Below are positions 1 through 9,419 of a stretch of 64,000 nt of DNA, one piece after another. Location: NCBI GenBank assembly GCA_900544615.1, contig UQVS01000009.1, positions 35,568-99,567 of the forward strand. The letters are read 5' to 3'. A program made the translations under genes and the position numbers. Positions within the stretch are counted from its first letter, which is position 1; each line of letters starts with the position of its first letter. This stretch comes from an uncultured Oscillibacter sp. GTDB taxonomy: Bacteria; Bacillota; Clostridia; Oscillospirales; Oscillospiraceae. The notes beneath the pieces are model-generated. The model was not told where the DNA came from and did not search any database. It worked only from the letters and a program-made list of their open reading frames with translations.

Positions 1-723
1 AAGGTGTTTGACGACCTGTTTTCCTATACCATCCCGGCGCTGGTTCTGGCCCGGAACATGGAGTGTCCGCCGGAGTGTCTGGAGAATGCCCGGAATCATG
101 GCCGCACCCTGCTGCGGACTACAGAGAAAACCGCAGACTTTGTCAGACGCACCATGGAATATCTCAGCAAGGAGCTGGCACCCTGCATCACCCGTCACGG
201 CGTTCTGCTGGATATTTACGGCGAAGGCGTTATGATCACCGGCGACTCCGGCGTGGGCAAGAGCGAGGCGGCCATTGAGCTGATCATGCGGGGCCACCGT
301 CTGGTGGCGGATGACGCGGTGGAGATCCGCTGCATTGCAGACCGTCTGGTAGGAACCGCGCCGGAGGTAATCCGGAACTATATCGAGCTGCGGGGCATCG
401 GCGTGATCGACGTTCGCCAGCTGTTCGGTATGCGGGCGGTGATGCCGGAGTCCCAGATCGATCTGCTGGTGGAATTTGAGCCGTGGGACAACGAAAAATT
501 CTATGACCGTCTGGGCATTGAGGATCGCTTCATTGACATTCTGGGCAAGCAGGTGGCCTGTGTGACCGTGCCGATTCGGCCGGGCCGGAACTTGGCCAGC
601 ATCGTGGAGGTGGCGGCGCTGAACAACCGTCACCGGCGGTATGGCTACAATGCCGCCGAGGAGCTGGCCCGGAAGGTGGATCTCCGGGCGGATATGGGCA
701 GTCAGCCCGGCGGACAGGCATGA
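1..723 (+). CDS. hprK: HPr kinase/phosphorylase, 5'-truncated by the window edge
   Basis: Bifunctional enzyme that phosphorylates and dephosphorylates Ser-46 of HPr, the switch for carbon catabolite control in Firmicutes. The reading frame is open from base 1. The GTG at 4 is probably internal, because the family is about 310 residues and only about 240 are present, so the N-terminal regulatory domain is mostly missing. Visible motifs (counted from the GTG) are His65 just ahead of the P-loop, a Walker A GDSGVGKS at 80-87, the acidic pair in LVADDAVE near 100-107, and the family signature ELRGIGVIDVRQLFG near 128-142. The stop overlaps the next gene's start (ATGA), so it is co-transcribed with the glucokinase and murB. 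Identification is secure. Confidence 0.95.
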   Translation, partial: KVFDDLFSYTIPALVLARNMECPPECLENARNHGRTLLRTTEKTADFVRRTMEYLSKELAPCITRHGVLLDIYGEGVMITGDSGVGKSEAAIELIMRGHRLVADDAVEIRCIADRLVGTAPEVIRNYIELRGIGVIDVRQLFGMRAVMPESQIDLLVEFEPWDNEKFYDRLGIEDRFIDILGKQVACVTVPIRPGRNLASIVEVAALNNRHRRYGYNAAEELARKVDLRADMGSQPGGQA

Positions 724-1664
724 TGGATGTCGGGATTGACGTAGGTGGAACCAACCTGCGGGCTGGCGTTGTGGATGAGCAGGGGAAACTGCTCTCCCGC
801 GTGTCCCAGCCGGTGGGGACGCTGAAAAGCCCGGAGGAGCTGATCCGGCGTCTGGCAGAGTTGGCTCAAAAGGCAGTGGAAGATGCCGGGACGCCGGAAA
901 AACAGATTCAGTCTGTAGGTGTTGGGATTCCCGGTGCGGTATCGGAGGGGAACATCCTCTATACCTGCAATCTCCCTTTGCGGGACGTGCCGTTTGAGCA
1001 GCTGTTCCGCCGCTTTTTCGACCGCCCGGTGTATCTGGAAAACGATGCCAACTGCGCGGCGGCAGGGGAGTGGCTCTACGGCGCAGGCAGAGGGCGGAAG
1101 AATTTTGTGATGGTCACGCTGGGAACCGGCCTTGGCGGCGGCTTTATTCTGAACGGAAAGCTCTACGACGGCGGTGGAATGGCCGGAGAGATCGGGCATA
1201 TGGTGATCCGGCGGGATGGCCCGGCCTGCGGCTGCGGCCGCCGGGGCTGCTGGGAAGCCTGCTGCTCCGCCACGGCGCTGATCCGGCGGACACGGGAGAC
1301 CATGGCCGCGCACCCGGAGAGCCTGCTGAACCGCCTTGCGGCGGAAGCGGGCGCTGTAGATGGCCGCACGCCTTTTTCGGCAGCGGAACGGGGCGATCCG
1401 GCAGCGCTGGCGCTGTGCCGGGCTTATGCGGAGGATCTGGCAGCCGGTGTGACGAATCTGGTGAATCTTCTGAACCCGGAGACGGTGGCCATCGGCGGCG
1501 GTGTGGCGGGCGCGCCGGAAGAACTGCTGTTGAAGCCTGTCCGGGAACTGGTGGAGCGGGAATGTTATGGCCGTCATGTGGGCAAAGTCCCCCGGATTGT
1601 CACGGCGGAGCTGGGCGGCGACGCCGGGCTAATCGGCGCGGCGTCCCTGCGGAATGTGAATTGA
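720..1664 (+). CDS. ROK-family glucokinase
   Basis: Predicted sugar kinase of the ROK family, most likely glucokinase making glucose-6-phosphate in the cytoplasm. The N-terminal phosphate loop GIDVGGTN is at 5-12 and the catalytic Asp lies in ENDA (109). EIGH at 157-160 and the cysteines of CGCGRRGC (170-177) form the ROK zinc site. The 314-residue length is typical. It starts in an ATGA overlap with hprK; a second ATG at 723 is equally possible. Its position between hprK and murB puts glucose phosphorylation in one operon with the catabolite-control kinase. Substrate is inferred; N-acetyl-sugar kinases share the fold. Confidence 0.88.
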   Translation: MMDVGIDVGGTNLRAGVVDEQGKLLSRVSQPVGTLKSPEELIRRLAELAQKAVEDAGTPEKQIQSVGVGIPGAVSEGNILYTCNLPLRDVPFEQLFRRFFDRPVYLENDANCAAAGEWLYGAGRGRKNFVMVTLGTGLGGGFILNGKLYDGGGMAGEIGHMVIRRDGPACGCGRRGCWEACCSATALIRRTRETMAAHPESLLNRLAAEAGAVDGRTPFSAAERGDPAALALCRAYAEDLAAGVTNLVNLLNPETVAIGGGVAGAPEELLLKPVRELVERECYGRHVGKVPRIVTAELGGDAGLIGAASLRNVN

Positions 1665-1676
1665 GGAGGCATCCTG

Positions 1677-2594
1677 ATGGATTGGACAATACAATTTGAT
1701 GAAGCGGTCAGCCGGTATCTGCCGGATCTGAAGGTGGTCTGTGACGAACCCATGAGCCGCCATACCACCTTCCGCATCGGCGGCCCGGCAAAGCGGATGG
1801 CGTACCCATCCAGCCGGGAGCAGCTGGTGCTGCTGCTGAATTTCGCCGAGAAAAGCGGCGCCGATCCGCTGGTGATTGGCAATGGAAGCAACCTGCTGGC
1901 CCCGGACGAGGGATTGAACCGGCTGGTGATCGATACCTCCGCCCACCTGAACCGGGTGGAACAGACGGCAGAGCATATCATCCGTGCAGACGCCGGCGCT
2001 ACGCTGGCTCGAACGGCGGATCTTGCCTGCAAGCTTGGCCTCACTGGGCTGGAATTTGCCCATGGGATCCCCGGAACGGTGGGCGGCGGCGTGTGCATGA
2101 ACGCCGGGGCCTACGGCGGTGAGATGAAGCAGGTGCTGCGCTCTGCTTCCGTGCTGTTCCCGGAAGCGGGCGTCCGAACCCTTACCTGTGAGGAACTGGA
2201 ACTGGGATACCGGCACAGCCTGCTGACAGAACACCCGGAAGCGGTGGTGCTGGGGGCGGAGTTTGCCCTGACGCCCGGCGATCCGGCGCAGATTCGGGAG
2301 ACCATGCGGGAGCTGATGGCCAGACGCAAGGCCAGCCAACCGCTGGAATGGCCCAGCGCAGGCAGCACCTTCAAGCGGCCGGAGGGGCATTTTGCCGGAA
2401 CGCTCATCGACCAGTGCGGATTGAAAGGGCTGACCGTAGGCGGCGCGCAGGTGTCGGAAAAGCACGCAGGCTTCCTCATCAACCGGGGCGGGGCCACCTT
2501 TGCGGATATGACGGAGCTGATCCGTCAGGTGCAGCAGCGGGTGCTGGATGCTGCCGGCGTCCGGCTGGAGCCGGAGGTCAAAATCGTAAGATAA
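1677..2594 (+). CDS. murB: UDP-N-acetylenolpyruvoylglucosamine reductase
   Basis: FAD-dependent enzyme that reduces UDP-GlcNAc-enolpyruvate to UDP-MurNAc in the cytoplasmic stage of peptidoglycan synthesis. FAD-binding blocks are visible: GNGSNLL near 63-69 and the glycine-rich GIPGTVGGGVCMNAGAYGGE near 125-145. The active-site serine lies in PSAGSTFKRP near 222-231, and the closing EPEVKIV carries the conserved Glu. The 305-residue length fits. ATG 1677 follows GAGGAGG at a normal distance. It lies 12 bases after the glucokinase and 12 before rapZ, the usual Firmicutes order. Confidence 0.97.
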   Translation: MDWTIQFDEAVSRYLPDLKVVCDEPMSRHTTFRIGGPAKRMAYPSSREQLVLLLNFAEKSGADPLVIGNGSNLLAPDEGLNRLVIDTSAHLNRVEQTAEHIIRADAGATLARTADLACKLGLTGLEFAHGIPGTVGGGVCMNAGAYGGEMKQVLRSASVLFPEAGVRTLTCEELELGYRHSLLTEHPEAVVLGAEFALTPGDPAQIRETMRELMARRKASQPLEWPSAGSTFKRPEGHFAGTLIDQCGLKGLTVGGAQVSEKHAGFLINRGGATFADMTELIRQVQQRVLDAAGVRLEPEVKIVR

Positions 2595-2606
2595 GCGGGT
2601 GATTGC

Positions 2607-3464
2607 ATGGAAATCCTCATTATTTCCGGCCTGTCCGGTGCGGGGAAGAGCCGGGCGGCGTCCTTTCTGGAGGACATGGGCTTCTATATTGTAGATAATA
2701 TGCCGGCGGCTATGATCCTGAAATTTGCAGAGTTCTGCGCCGGCGGCAGTCAGCGCTACGACAAGGTGGCACTGGTGTACGATGTCCGTACCTCCAACAG
2801 CCCTACGGAGCTGTTCGACGTGCTGGACACCCTGAAGCACAGCGGCGTGTGCAGTCTGCTGTTTCTGGAGGCGGAGCCGGAGACGATCATCAAGCGCTAC
2901 AAGGAGACCCGCCGCCGCCACCCCCTGATGAAGCAGGCGGACTCTCTGGAAAAGGCGGTTCTGGAGGAGAAGGATATGATGGCCCCCCTGCGCCAGCGGG
3001 CGGACTACATCATTGACACCACCCATCTTTCCACGGCGCAGCTCCGGGGGGAACTGCTGCGGAATTTTGGAAGCGGCGCGGCGGAAAAAGAGGGAATGAC
3101 TGTCAGTGTTACCTCTTTTGGCTTTAAACACGGCTTGCCCATGGAGGCGGATCTGGTGTTCGACGTCCGCTTCATGCCCAATCCCTACTACATTCAGGAG
3201 CTGCGGGAGAAAACCGGGCTGGACCGGGCGGTTTCCGACTATGTGTTCTCGTTTCAGCAGACCCATGACTATATGGCCAAGCTCCGGGACCTGCTGGCCT
3301 TTACCCTGCCGCTGTACGCAGAGGAGGGGAAAACGGAGCTGGTCATTGCCATCGGCTGCACCGGCGGACATCACCGTTCCGTGGCTGTGACCCATGCGCT
3401 GGCGGCGGATATCCGGGATCTGGGCTACCGGGTGCGGGAAAACCACCGGGATATGAACCGTTAA
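2607..3464 (+). CDS. rapZ: RapZ/YvcJ-family nucleotide-binding protein
   Basis: P-loop protein of the RapZ/YvcJ family. In E. coli RapZ is an RNA-binding adapter guiding decay of the GlmZ sRNA; in Bacillus YvcJ hydrolyses nucleotides and affects competence. The role here is unknown, but the family is tied to amino-sugar and cell-wall metabolism. Walker A GLSGAGKS is at 8-15; the C-terminal domain holds the conserved FGFKHGLP near 170 and the GCTGGHHRSV block near 250-259. The 285-residue length is normal. In many Firmicutes the gluconeogenesis factor yvcK (glmR) lies between rapZ and whiA; here whiA follows after 20 bases. Confidence 0.95.
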   Translation: MEILIISGLSGAGKSRAASFLEDMGFYIVDNMPAAMILKFAEFCAGGSQRYDKVALVYDVRTSNSPTELFDVLDTLKHSGVCSLLFLEAEPETIIKRYKETRRRHPLMKQADSLEKAVLEEKDMMAPLRQRADYIIDTTHLSTAQLRGELLRNFGSGAAEKEGMTVSVTSFGFKHGLPMEADLVFDVRFMPNPYYIQELREKTGLDRAVSDYVFSFQQTHDYMAKLRDLLAFTLPLYAEEGKTELVIAIGCTGGHHRSVAVTHALAADIRDLGYRVRENHRDMNR

Positions 3465-3484
3465 TGGACTGAAAGGAGGACGGA

Positions 3485-4429
3485 ATGTCCTTTTCCTACG
3501 ATACGAAAAACGAGTTGTGCCGCCTGCCGGTGCAGAAGCTGTGCTGCGCACGGGCGGAGGCCTACGGGATCCTGCTCTACTGCAATACCTTCAGCGCGAC
3601 GGAGGTGCGGATCATCACGGAGAATCCAAACTTCGCCGCCCGGCTGCCCAAGCTGTTCCGCAGAGCCTTTAACCTGTCTTTTGACCGCCAGCCGGAGAAG
3701 GAACAGGAGGAGGGAAAGCGGATTTTCCAGATCACGGATCGAAAGAAGCTGGATCATATCATCAACCTGCTGGGCTTCGACCCCAGACAGAATCTGGTGC
3801 TTCACATCAACTTCGGGCTGGTGGAGGAGCCATGCGACCGGGCGGCTTTCCTGCGGGGGGCGTTTTTCGCAGGGGGGAGTATCACCGACCCCCAGAAGCG
3901 CTACCATCTGGAACTGACCACCTCCCATTTGCAGGTGAGCCGGGAGCTGGGATCGCTGCTGGTTGAGTGCGGCTACCCGCCAAAAAGCGTCAGCCGCAGC
4001 GGCAGCTCCATTACTTATTTCAAACAGAGCGACCAGATCGAGGACTTCCTGACCCTGATCGGCGCGCCGGTGGCGGCAATGAACATCATGTCCGCCAAGC
4101 TGGAAAAAGATCTGAGAAACAGCGTGAACCGCCGTCTGAACTGCGACAGCGCCAATCTGGATAAGTCGGTGGTGGCGGCGCAGGAGCAGATGGAAGCGAT
4201 CCGCCGTTTGCAGGCGGCGGAGCTGCTGGAACAGCTGCCGGACAAGCTTCAGGAAACGGCGGCGCTGCGGCTGGAATACCCGGAGCTGAGCCTTTCCGAG
4301 CTGGCGGCGGAGTTCGATCCGCCGGTGAGCAAATCCTGTCTGAACCACCGGCTGCGGAAGCTGCTGGAGCTGGCGAAGAATCTTGACGAATCTATACAGA
4401 AAGAAGGACGAAATGATGAATCGGTGTGA
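3485..4429 (+). CDS. whiA: WhiA sporulation/cell-division DNA-binding protein
   Basis: WhiA joins an N-terminal LAGLIDADG-homing-endonuclease-like domain to a C-terminal helix-turn-helix. It controls sporulation in actinomycetes and affects cell division and chromosome segregation in Bacillus. The N-terminus SFSYDTKNELCR, the FLRGAFFAGGSITDP block near 120-134 and the C-terminal HTH (near 255-300, with SCLNHRLRKL) are all visible. The 314-residue length is typical. ATG 3485 is preceded by AAAGGAGG. Its 3' end overlaps the next gene by 14 bases. Confidence 0.96.
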   Translation: MSFSYDTKNELCRLPVQKLCCARAEAYGILLYCNTFSATEVRIITENPNFAARLPKLFRRAFNLSFDRQPEKEQEEGKRIFQITDRKKLDHIINLLGFDPRQNLVLHINFGLVEEPCDRAAFLRGAFFAGGSITDPQKRYHLELTTSHLQVSRELGSLLVECGYPPKSVSRSGSSITYFKQSDQIEDFLTLIGAPVAAMNIMSAKLEKDLRNSVNRRLNCDSANLDKSVVAAQEQMEAIRRLQAAELLEQLPDKLQETAALRLEYPELSLSELAAEFDPPVSKSCLNHRLRKLLELAKNLDESIQKEGRNDESV

Positions 4430-4862
4430 ACAGGCTGTGGGATACCACAAAAAGGGCTTCAACTGCTGCCAGAGCGTTCTGGCGACATTTCAGGACTGCA
4501 TCGGGCTTACGGAGGCGCAATGCATGACTTTGGGCGGCGGCTTCGGTATGGGAGCGGGAACCGGCGAGCTGTGCGGCGCCATTACAGGCGGCGTGATGGT
4601 GCTGGATCTGCTGACCCCCGCCGACCCGTCGGATGTGCTGGGGTCCAAAAAGCGGTCTGTGGGGCAGGCCAAGGAGCTGCAAAAGCGGTTTGCAGAGCGG
4701 TTTGAGAATCTGCGGTGCGCGGATCTGCTGCAAAAGAAGTTCGTCCCCGATGATACCACTCCTGCCGCCAAGGCACTGGGACTGACCGGCCACTGCGACA
4801 TCATGATCGCCACAGCGGTGGAGCTGGTGGAGCAGATGCTGACGGAGCGGGAAAACGGCTGA
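4416..4862 (+). CDS. C_GCAxxG_C_C-family protein
   Basis: Small cysteine-rich protein of the C_GCAxxG_C_C family, found in anaerobes and thought to be redox-linked; no reaction is established. Visible features are the pattern FNCCQSVL near 16-23, a glycine-rich GGGFGMGAGTGELCGAITGG near 42-61, and further cysteines toward the C-terminus. Two adjacent ATGs exist (4413 and 4416). I chose 4416 because AAGGA at 4404-4408 lies seven bases before it, against four for 4413. It overlaps the end of whiA, implying translational coupling. At 148 residues it matches the family. Confidence 0.85.
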   Translation: MNRCEQAVGYHKKGFNCCQSVLATFQDCIGLTEAQCMTLGGGFGMGAGTGELCGAITGGVMVLDLLTPADPSDVLGSKKRSVGQAKELQKRFAERFENLRCADLLQKKFVPDDTTPAAKALGLTGHCDIMIATAVELVEQMLTERENG

Positions 4863-4893
4863 TTTCATCTTTATAAAATCAGGAGGAAGCACC

Positions 4894-5196
4894 ATGCGAA
4901 AAGGGGAACCCATGGGCGTCTGCAAGGCGCTGACCATTACGAAGATCCTCTTCTGGAGCGGGATGGGGCTGATGCTGCTGAGCCTGGCAATCATGTCCAT
5001 AGCGGATGATGCAGGCGCATGGACGCAAGGGCTGTCTTTTCTGGGCCTTCTGGTCTGCTTCGGCGGAATCGGATTCGGTTTCTGTAAGGTGCGCTGTCCC
5101 TATTGCGGAAAATCTCTCATGGCCGGAGGGCGGATCCCTGGCAGCATCCCCAATTTCTGCCCGGAGTGCGGTAAGAATCCGCGGGATTTTGATTGA
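4894..5196 (+). CDS. Small membrane protein with C-terminal zinc ribbon
   Basis: 100-residue protein of unknown function. It has two hydrophobic helices (about 12-32 and 42-62) followed by a cytoplasmic tail with two CxxC pairs, CPYCGKS near 69 and CPECGKN near 90, forming a likely zinc ribbon. ATG 4894 follows AGGAGG at 4882-4887. It sits 31 bases after the C_GCAxxG_C_C gene and could be co-transcribed with it. The architecture is clear but the family is not recognised. Confidence 0.7.
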   Translation: MRKGEPMGVCKALTITKILFWSGMGLMLLSLAIMSIADDAGAWTQGLSFLGLLVCFGGIGFGFCKVRCPYCGKSLMAGGRIPGSIPNFCPECGKNPRDFD

Positions 5197-5291
5197 ATTC
5201 CTCTCGAAATCATGTAAAGCGTATTGGCATTACATGGACTGATGCATAACTATTTGCAAAAAATGCAAGAGAAAAGAACAGGAGATGCCCT

Positions 5292-8200
5292 ATGGCCTTC
5301 ACCCATCTACACGTGCATACGGAGTTCAGCCTGCTGGACGGCTTCTGCAAGATCAAGGAGCTGCCGGGAGTTGTGAAGTCCATGGGGCAGACCGCCTGCG
5401 CCATTACGGATCACGGCGTCATGTACGGCGTCATCGACTTCTACCGGGCCTGCAAGGCGGAGGGGATCAAGCCCATCATCGGCTGCGAGGTCTATGTAGC
5501 CCCTCAGGGCCGCACCCGGTTTGATAAAGTCCACGAATTCGACGGCGAGAGCCGCCATCTGGTGCTGCTGTGCGAAAATGAGGAGGGCTACCGCAATCTC
5601 TCCTACATGGTGTCCCTTGCGTGGACAGAGGGCTTCTATGTGAAGCCCCGGATCGACCAGAACCTGCTGCGGGAACACGCCGGGGGACTGATCGCCCTGT
5701 CCGCGTGTCTGGCCGGTGAGATCCCCCGCCGTCTGCGGAATGGAGAGTATGACAACGCCAAGGCCTACGCGCTGGAAATGGCGGAGCTGTTCGGCCCGGA
5801 CCGCTTCTATCTGGAATTGCAGGATCACGGCATCCGTGATCAGAAGCTGGTGAACCAGTCCATCCTGAAAATCCATCAGGAGACCGGCATCCCCATGGTC
5901 TGCACCAACGATGCCCATTATCTCCGAAAGGAGGACGCCGAGGCTCACGACATCCTGCTGTGCATCCAGACCGGCAAAACCGTGGACGACGAGAACCGGA
6001 TGCGCTACGAGCCTCAGAACTTCTATCTCCGCAGCGAGGAGGAGATGGCGACGCTGTTCGAGGGCTACGAGGGCGCACTGGAAAACACCCAGAAGATCAC
6101 GGAGATGTGCGACCTTGAATTTACCTTCGGCAAGTACCACCTGCCGGAATTCAAGCTGCCGGAGGGGTATGACAGCTTTTCCTATCTGAAAAAGCTGTGC
6201 GACGAGGGCTATAAGGCACGGTACGGCGGGGACGACAAGTATCGCGGCCAACTGAAATACGAGCAGGATATGATCGAGAAAATGGGCTTTACCGACTATT
6301 TCCTCATCGTGTCCGACTTTGTGCGCTATGCCAAGAGCGTGGGTATCCCCGTAGGGCCGGGGCGCGGCAGTGCAGCCGGCTCCATGGTCAGCTACTGCCT
6401 GAGCATCACGGACATCGACCCCATGAAGTACAGCCTGTACTTCGAGCGCTTCCTGAACCCGGAGCGGGTGAGTATGCCGGATATCGACATGGACTTCGGC
6501 GACACCCGCCGGGGGGAAGTTGTGGACTATGTCCGCCGGAAGTACGGAGACGACCATGTGGCGCAGATCGTCACCTTCGGCACCATGGCGGCCCGCGGCG
6601 TCATCCGGGACGTGGGCCGGGTGATGAATATGCCCTATGCCGATGTGGACGCCATCGCCAAGCTGGTGCCGAATACCCTGCACATTACCCTGAACGATGC
6701 CCTGCGGCTTTCCAAACAGCTCAGCGACCTCTACGACGCCGACGAAAAGGTGAAAAAGCTCATCGACACCGCCAGAGCGCTGGAGGGAATGCCCCGCCAC
6801 GCGTCTACCCATGCCGCCGGTGTGGTCATCACCCGGAAGCCGGTATACGAATATGTGCCGCTGGCGAAAAATGACGAATCCGTGGTCTGCCAGTATATCA
6901 TGACCACGCTGGAGGAACTGGGCCTGCTGAAAATGGACTTTCTGGGTCTGCGGAACCTGACGGTTCTGGACGACGCCGTGAAGATGGTGCAGGCCCGCCA
7001 GCCGGATTTTACATTGGCAGACATCCCGGAGGGGGACCCGGAAACCTACAAAATGCTCTCTGACGGCAAGACTGTCGGCGTGTTCCAGATGGAGTCCACC
7101 GGCATGACCGGCGTGTGCGTGGGGCTGAAGCCCCAGAGCATCGAGGACATCACGGCAATCATTGCCCTGTACCGTCCCGGCCCCATGGATTCCATTCCCA
7201 AATTCATTGCCTGCAAGCATGATCCCGGCAAGGTCAGCTATATCATTCCCCAGCTGGAACCGATCCTGTCCATCACCTACGGCTGCATCGTCTATCAGGA
7301 GCAGGTGATCCAGATTTTCCAGCAGCTGGCAGGCTACACGCTGGGGCAGGCAGATATGCTCCGCCGCGCCATGAGCAAGAAGAAGGCAAAGGACGTGGCC
7401 AAGGAGCGGGAGGCGTTTCTCCACGGCGATCCCGCCCGCAACATCAAGGGCTGCGTGGCCAACGGCATCGACCCCGCCGCCGCCGAAAAGATCTACGATG
7501 AGATCTTCGCCTTCGCCAATTACGCCTTCAACAAGGCTCACGCAGTTTCCTACGCGGTGGTGGCCTATCAGACGGCCTACTTCAAGTGCCACTTTACGCG
7601 GGAATACATGGCGGCCCTGCTGACCAGCGTGCTGGATAACTCCGACAAGGTCTCCGGCTACATCGGCGAGTGCCGGGAGTGCGGCATTGCCCTGCTGCCG
7701 CCGGATATCAACCGCTCCGCAGACCGGTTCACCGTGGAGGAGGGGGGCATCCGGTTTGGCCTGGTGGCCATCAAGAATATCGGCCGGGGCTTCATTCAGG
7801 CAGTCATGCGGGAGCGGGAGACTGGGGGCGACTTTTCGTCCCTGTACGATTTTTGCAGCCGCATGAACGGCAGTGAAATGAATAAGCGGGCGGTGGAAAA
7901 CCTGATCCGCTCCGGGGCGTTTGACTCCATGGGGGCCAGACGTTCCCAGCTGGTCAAGGTCTATGAAACGGTGATGGATTCCGTGGCGGCGCAGCAGCGG
8001 GACAATGTGGAGGGGCAGATGGATTTCTTCTCCATGGCTGCCGCTTCTTCCGGCGCGCCAGCGCCTGTAAAGGAGATTCCGCTGCCGGATATCCCGGAGT
8101 ACACCCCGGAAGAACTGATGACCATGGAAAAAGCCACAACGGGGCTGTACCTTTCGGGACATCCCATGGATCATTACCGGGAGATCGTCCGAAAGCTGAA

Positions 8201-8774
8201 CGCCCCCTCCATTTTGTCCATTCTGGCGGATTTTGCGCGGGAGGACGGGCCGGAACGCTTCGCCGACGGCCAGCGGGTCACCATTGCCGGGGTGATTACC
8301 TCCAGCAAGACGAAAACCACGAAGAACAACAGCCTGATGGCCTATGTGATGGTGGAGGACGATACCGCCTCCATGGAGCTGCTGTGCTTCAGCCGGGTGC
8401 TGGAGACCTGCGGCGCTTATATGAAGGAAAATCTGGCGGTGGTGGTGAAGGGACGGCTGTCCGTCCGGGATGAGAAAGCCCCTCAGATCGTGTGCGATTC
8501 CATTTATCCGCTGACCACGGCGGACGGCGGTATCCCGGAGCCGCAGCCGAAACAGGAAGCGTCAGGGGAGACGCTGTTCCTGAAATTCCCCAGCATCGAA
8601 GATCCTGCTATTCGGCATATGAAGCTGGTATTCCAGATGTTTCCTGGGAAAAGTACCGTCAAAATGGTTATGGCGGACACCCGAAAGGTCTATGCCGCTC
8701 AGGCGCTCCTGCATCCGGCGCTGGTGGAGGAGGCAAAAGAAACTCTGGGCAGCGCGAACGTGGTGGTAAAATAG
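5292..8774 (+). CDS. dnaE: DNA polymerase III alpha subunit (DnaE)
   Basis: C-family replicative DNA polymerase. In Firmicutes with PolC, DnaE is thought to extend primers on the lagging strand before hand-off. The PHP domain opens with HLHVHTEFS at 6-14. The polymerase core shows GPGRGSAAGS near 355 and the catalytic aspartates in PDIDMDFGD near 395-403. A further Asp lies in LKMDFLGLRN near 548. Helix-hairpin-helix and OB-fold regions follow, with VTIAGVITS near 997. At 1160 residues it is a full-length DnaE1-type enzyme without the proofreading exonuclease insertion of PolC. A strong terminator follows directly. polC is also in this window. Confidence 0.97.
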   Translation: MAFTHLHVHTEFSLLDGFCKIKELPGVVKSMGQTACAITDHGVMYGVIDFYRACKAEGIKPIIGCEVYVAPQGRTRFDKVHEFDGESRHLVLLCENEEGYRNLSYMVSLAWTEGFYVKPRIDQNLLREHAGGLIALSACLAGEIPRRLRNGEYDNAKAYALEMAELFGPDRFYLELQDHGIRDQKLVNQSILKIHQETGIPMVCTNDAHYLRKEDAEAHDILLCIQTGKTVDDENRMRYEPQNFYLRSEEEMATLFEGYEGALENTQKITEMCDLEFTFGKYHLPEFKLPEGYDSFSYLKKLCDEGYKARYGGDDKYRGQLKYEQDMIEKMGFTDYFLIVSDFVRYAKSVGIPVGPGRGSAAGSMVSYCLSITDIDPMKYSLYFERFLNPERVSMPDIDMDFGDTRRGEVVDYVRRKYGDDHVAQIVTFGTMAARGVIRDVGRVMNMPYADVDAIAKLVPNTLHITLNDALRLSKQLSDLYDADEKVKKLIDTARALEGMPRHASTHAAGVVITRKPVYEYVPLAKNDESVVCQYIMTTLEELGLLKMDFLGLRNLTVLDDAVKMVQARQPDFTLADIPEGDPETYKMLSDGKTVGVFQMESTGMTGVCVGLKPQSIEDITAIIALYRPGPMDSIPKFIACKHDPGKVSYIIPQLEPILSITYGCIVYQEQVIQIFQQLAGYTLGQADMLRRAMSKKKAKDVAKEREAFLHGDPARNIKGCVANGIDPAAAEKIYDEIFAFANYAFNKAHAVSYAVVAYQTAYFKCHFTREYMAALLTSVLDNSDKVSGYIGECRECGIALLPPDINRSADRFTVEEGGIRFGLVAIKNIGRGFIQAVMRERETGGDFSSLYDFCSRMNGSEMNKRAVENLIRSGAFDSMGARRSQLVKVYETVMDSVAAQQRDNVEGQMDFFSMAAASSGAPAPVKEIPLPDIPEYTPEELMTMEKATTGLYLSGHPMDHYREIVRKLNAPSILSILADFAREDGPERFADGQRVTIAGVITSSKTKTTKNNSLMAYVMVEDDTASMELLCFSRVLETCGAYMKENLAVVVKGRLSVRDEKAPQIVCDSIYPLTTADGGIPEPQPKQEASGETLFLKFPSIEDPAIRHMKLVFQMFPGKSTVKMVMADTRKVYAAQALLHPALVEEAKETLGSANVVVK

Positions 8775-8776
8775 GA

Positions 8777-8809
8777 ACAGCCCTCCGGCACTGCCGGAGG
8801 GCTGTTTTT
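8777..8809 (+). terminator. Rho-independent terminator after dnaE
   Basis: A perfect inverted repeat of about 14 bases (ACAGCCCTCCGGCA and its complement, one-base centre) ends in TTTTT, starting three bases after the dnaE stop. It overlaps the end of the convergent DUF1643 gene, but the uridine tract favours the + strand. Confidence 0.9.
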
Positions 8810-9419
8810 ATCGGTTCAGATAGGCGTCAATATCGAAAGGCTGCAACGGGGTGGCCGCTTTCAGGTACAGGGGATGGTGTGGATGCCCGGATTTCAGCAG
8901 CGGCCCGGCAGTGAACCACCGGGCACCGGCAGCCTGTCCGTCTGCGGCAAAATCCCGCATACAGTCCATAAGGTAATCCCGCTTTTCGATGATGTTTCCC
9001 CATGCCGCCCAGATGGCGGGCTGCTCCGAAAGGGACAGCAGGTAGCGGAAGGCTTTTCGGTTTTCCGCGTGAAGGGCGGCATTGCACGTTGGCTCCATGT
9101 CATCCGGCCGGGTGGCCCGCTGGGCATAGACATTGAACATGAGGAAACTGTCGTAGCCGTTATTCAATGCGATCCGCTGGGCGGATTGGAGGGTTGGATC
9201 CAGCGCATCCGGCGCGGCGGTAGAGGGGTTGATCCCTACGCAGATCAGGGGCTTCAGGCCGCGGGTTCCCAGAATGTAACGGTACTCGGAATAGGTATGG
9301 GGAACATAGAGCCAGCGGTTTACGTCGTAATCCGCCGATGGCTGCAAAGCGGCCTCCAGAGCCGGTTCAAACAGCTCCAGAGGGACGGTGTCCGTGGTTC
9401 CTTTGGGAATATGGGGCAT
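8808..9419 (-). CDS. DUF1643 domain-containing protein
   Basis: Protein of the DUF1643 family, whose function is unknown. The hallmark GINPSTA lies near 62-68, followed by the family's conserved N-Y and WG-type motifs (MFNVYAQRATRP near 97-108; AAWGNI near 139). The ATG at 9419 is preferred over an in-frame GTG at 9428 because AAGGAG lies eight bases upstream of the ATG and would overlap the GTG. It is 203 residues, converges on dnaE, and has its own promoter. It may be an accessory gene; DUF1643 genes are patchily distributed. Confidence 0.85.
   Translation of the reverse strand: MPHIPKGTTDTVPLELFEPALEAALQPSADYDVNRWLYVPHTYSEYRYILGTRGLKPLICVGINPSTAAPDALDPTLQSAQRIALNNGYDSFLMFNVYAQRATRPDDMEPTCNAALHAENRKAFRYLLSLSEQPAIWAAWGNIIEKRDYLMDCMRDFAADGQAAGARWFTAGPLLKSGHPHHPLYLKAATPLQPFDIDAYLNR

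Noticed and set aside
5307..8174. A 955-codon minus-strand open frame opposite dnaE, and similar long antisense frames opposite addB, addA, argG-argH, hflX and polC
   Set aside because: Long antisense frames are expected in GC-rich coding DNA with this codon bias. The + strand genes carry full sets of catalytic motifs.
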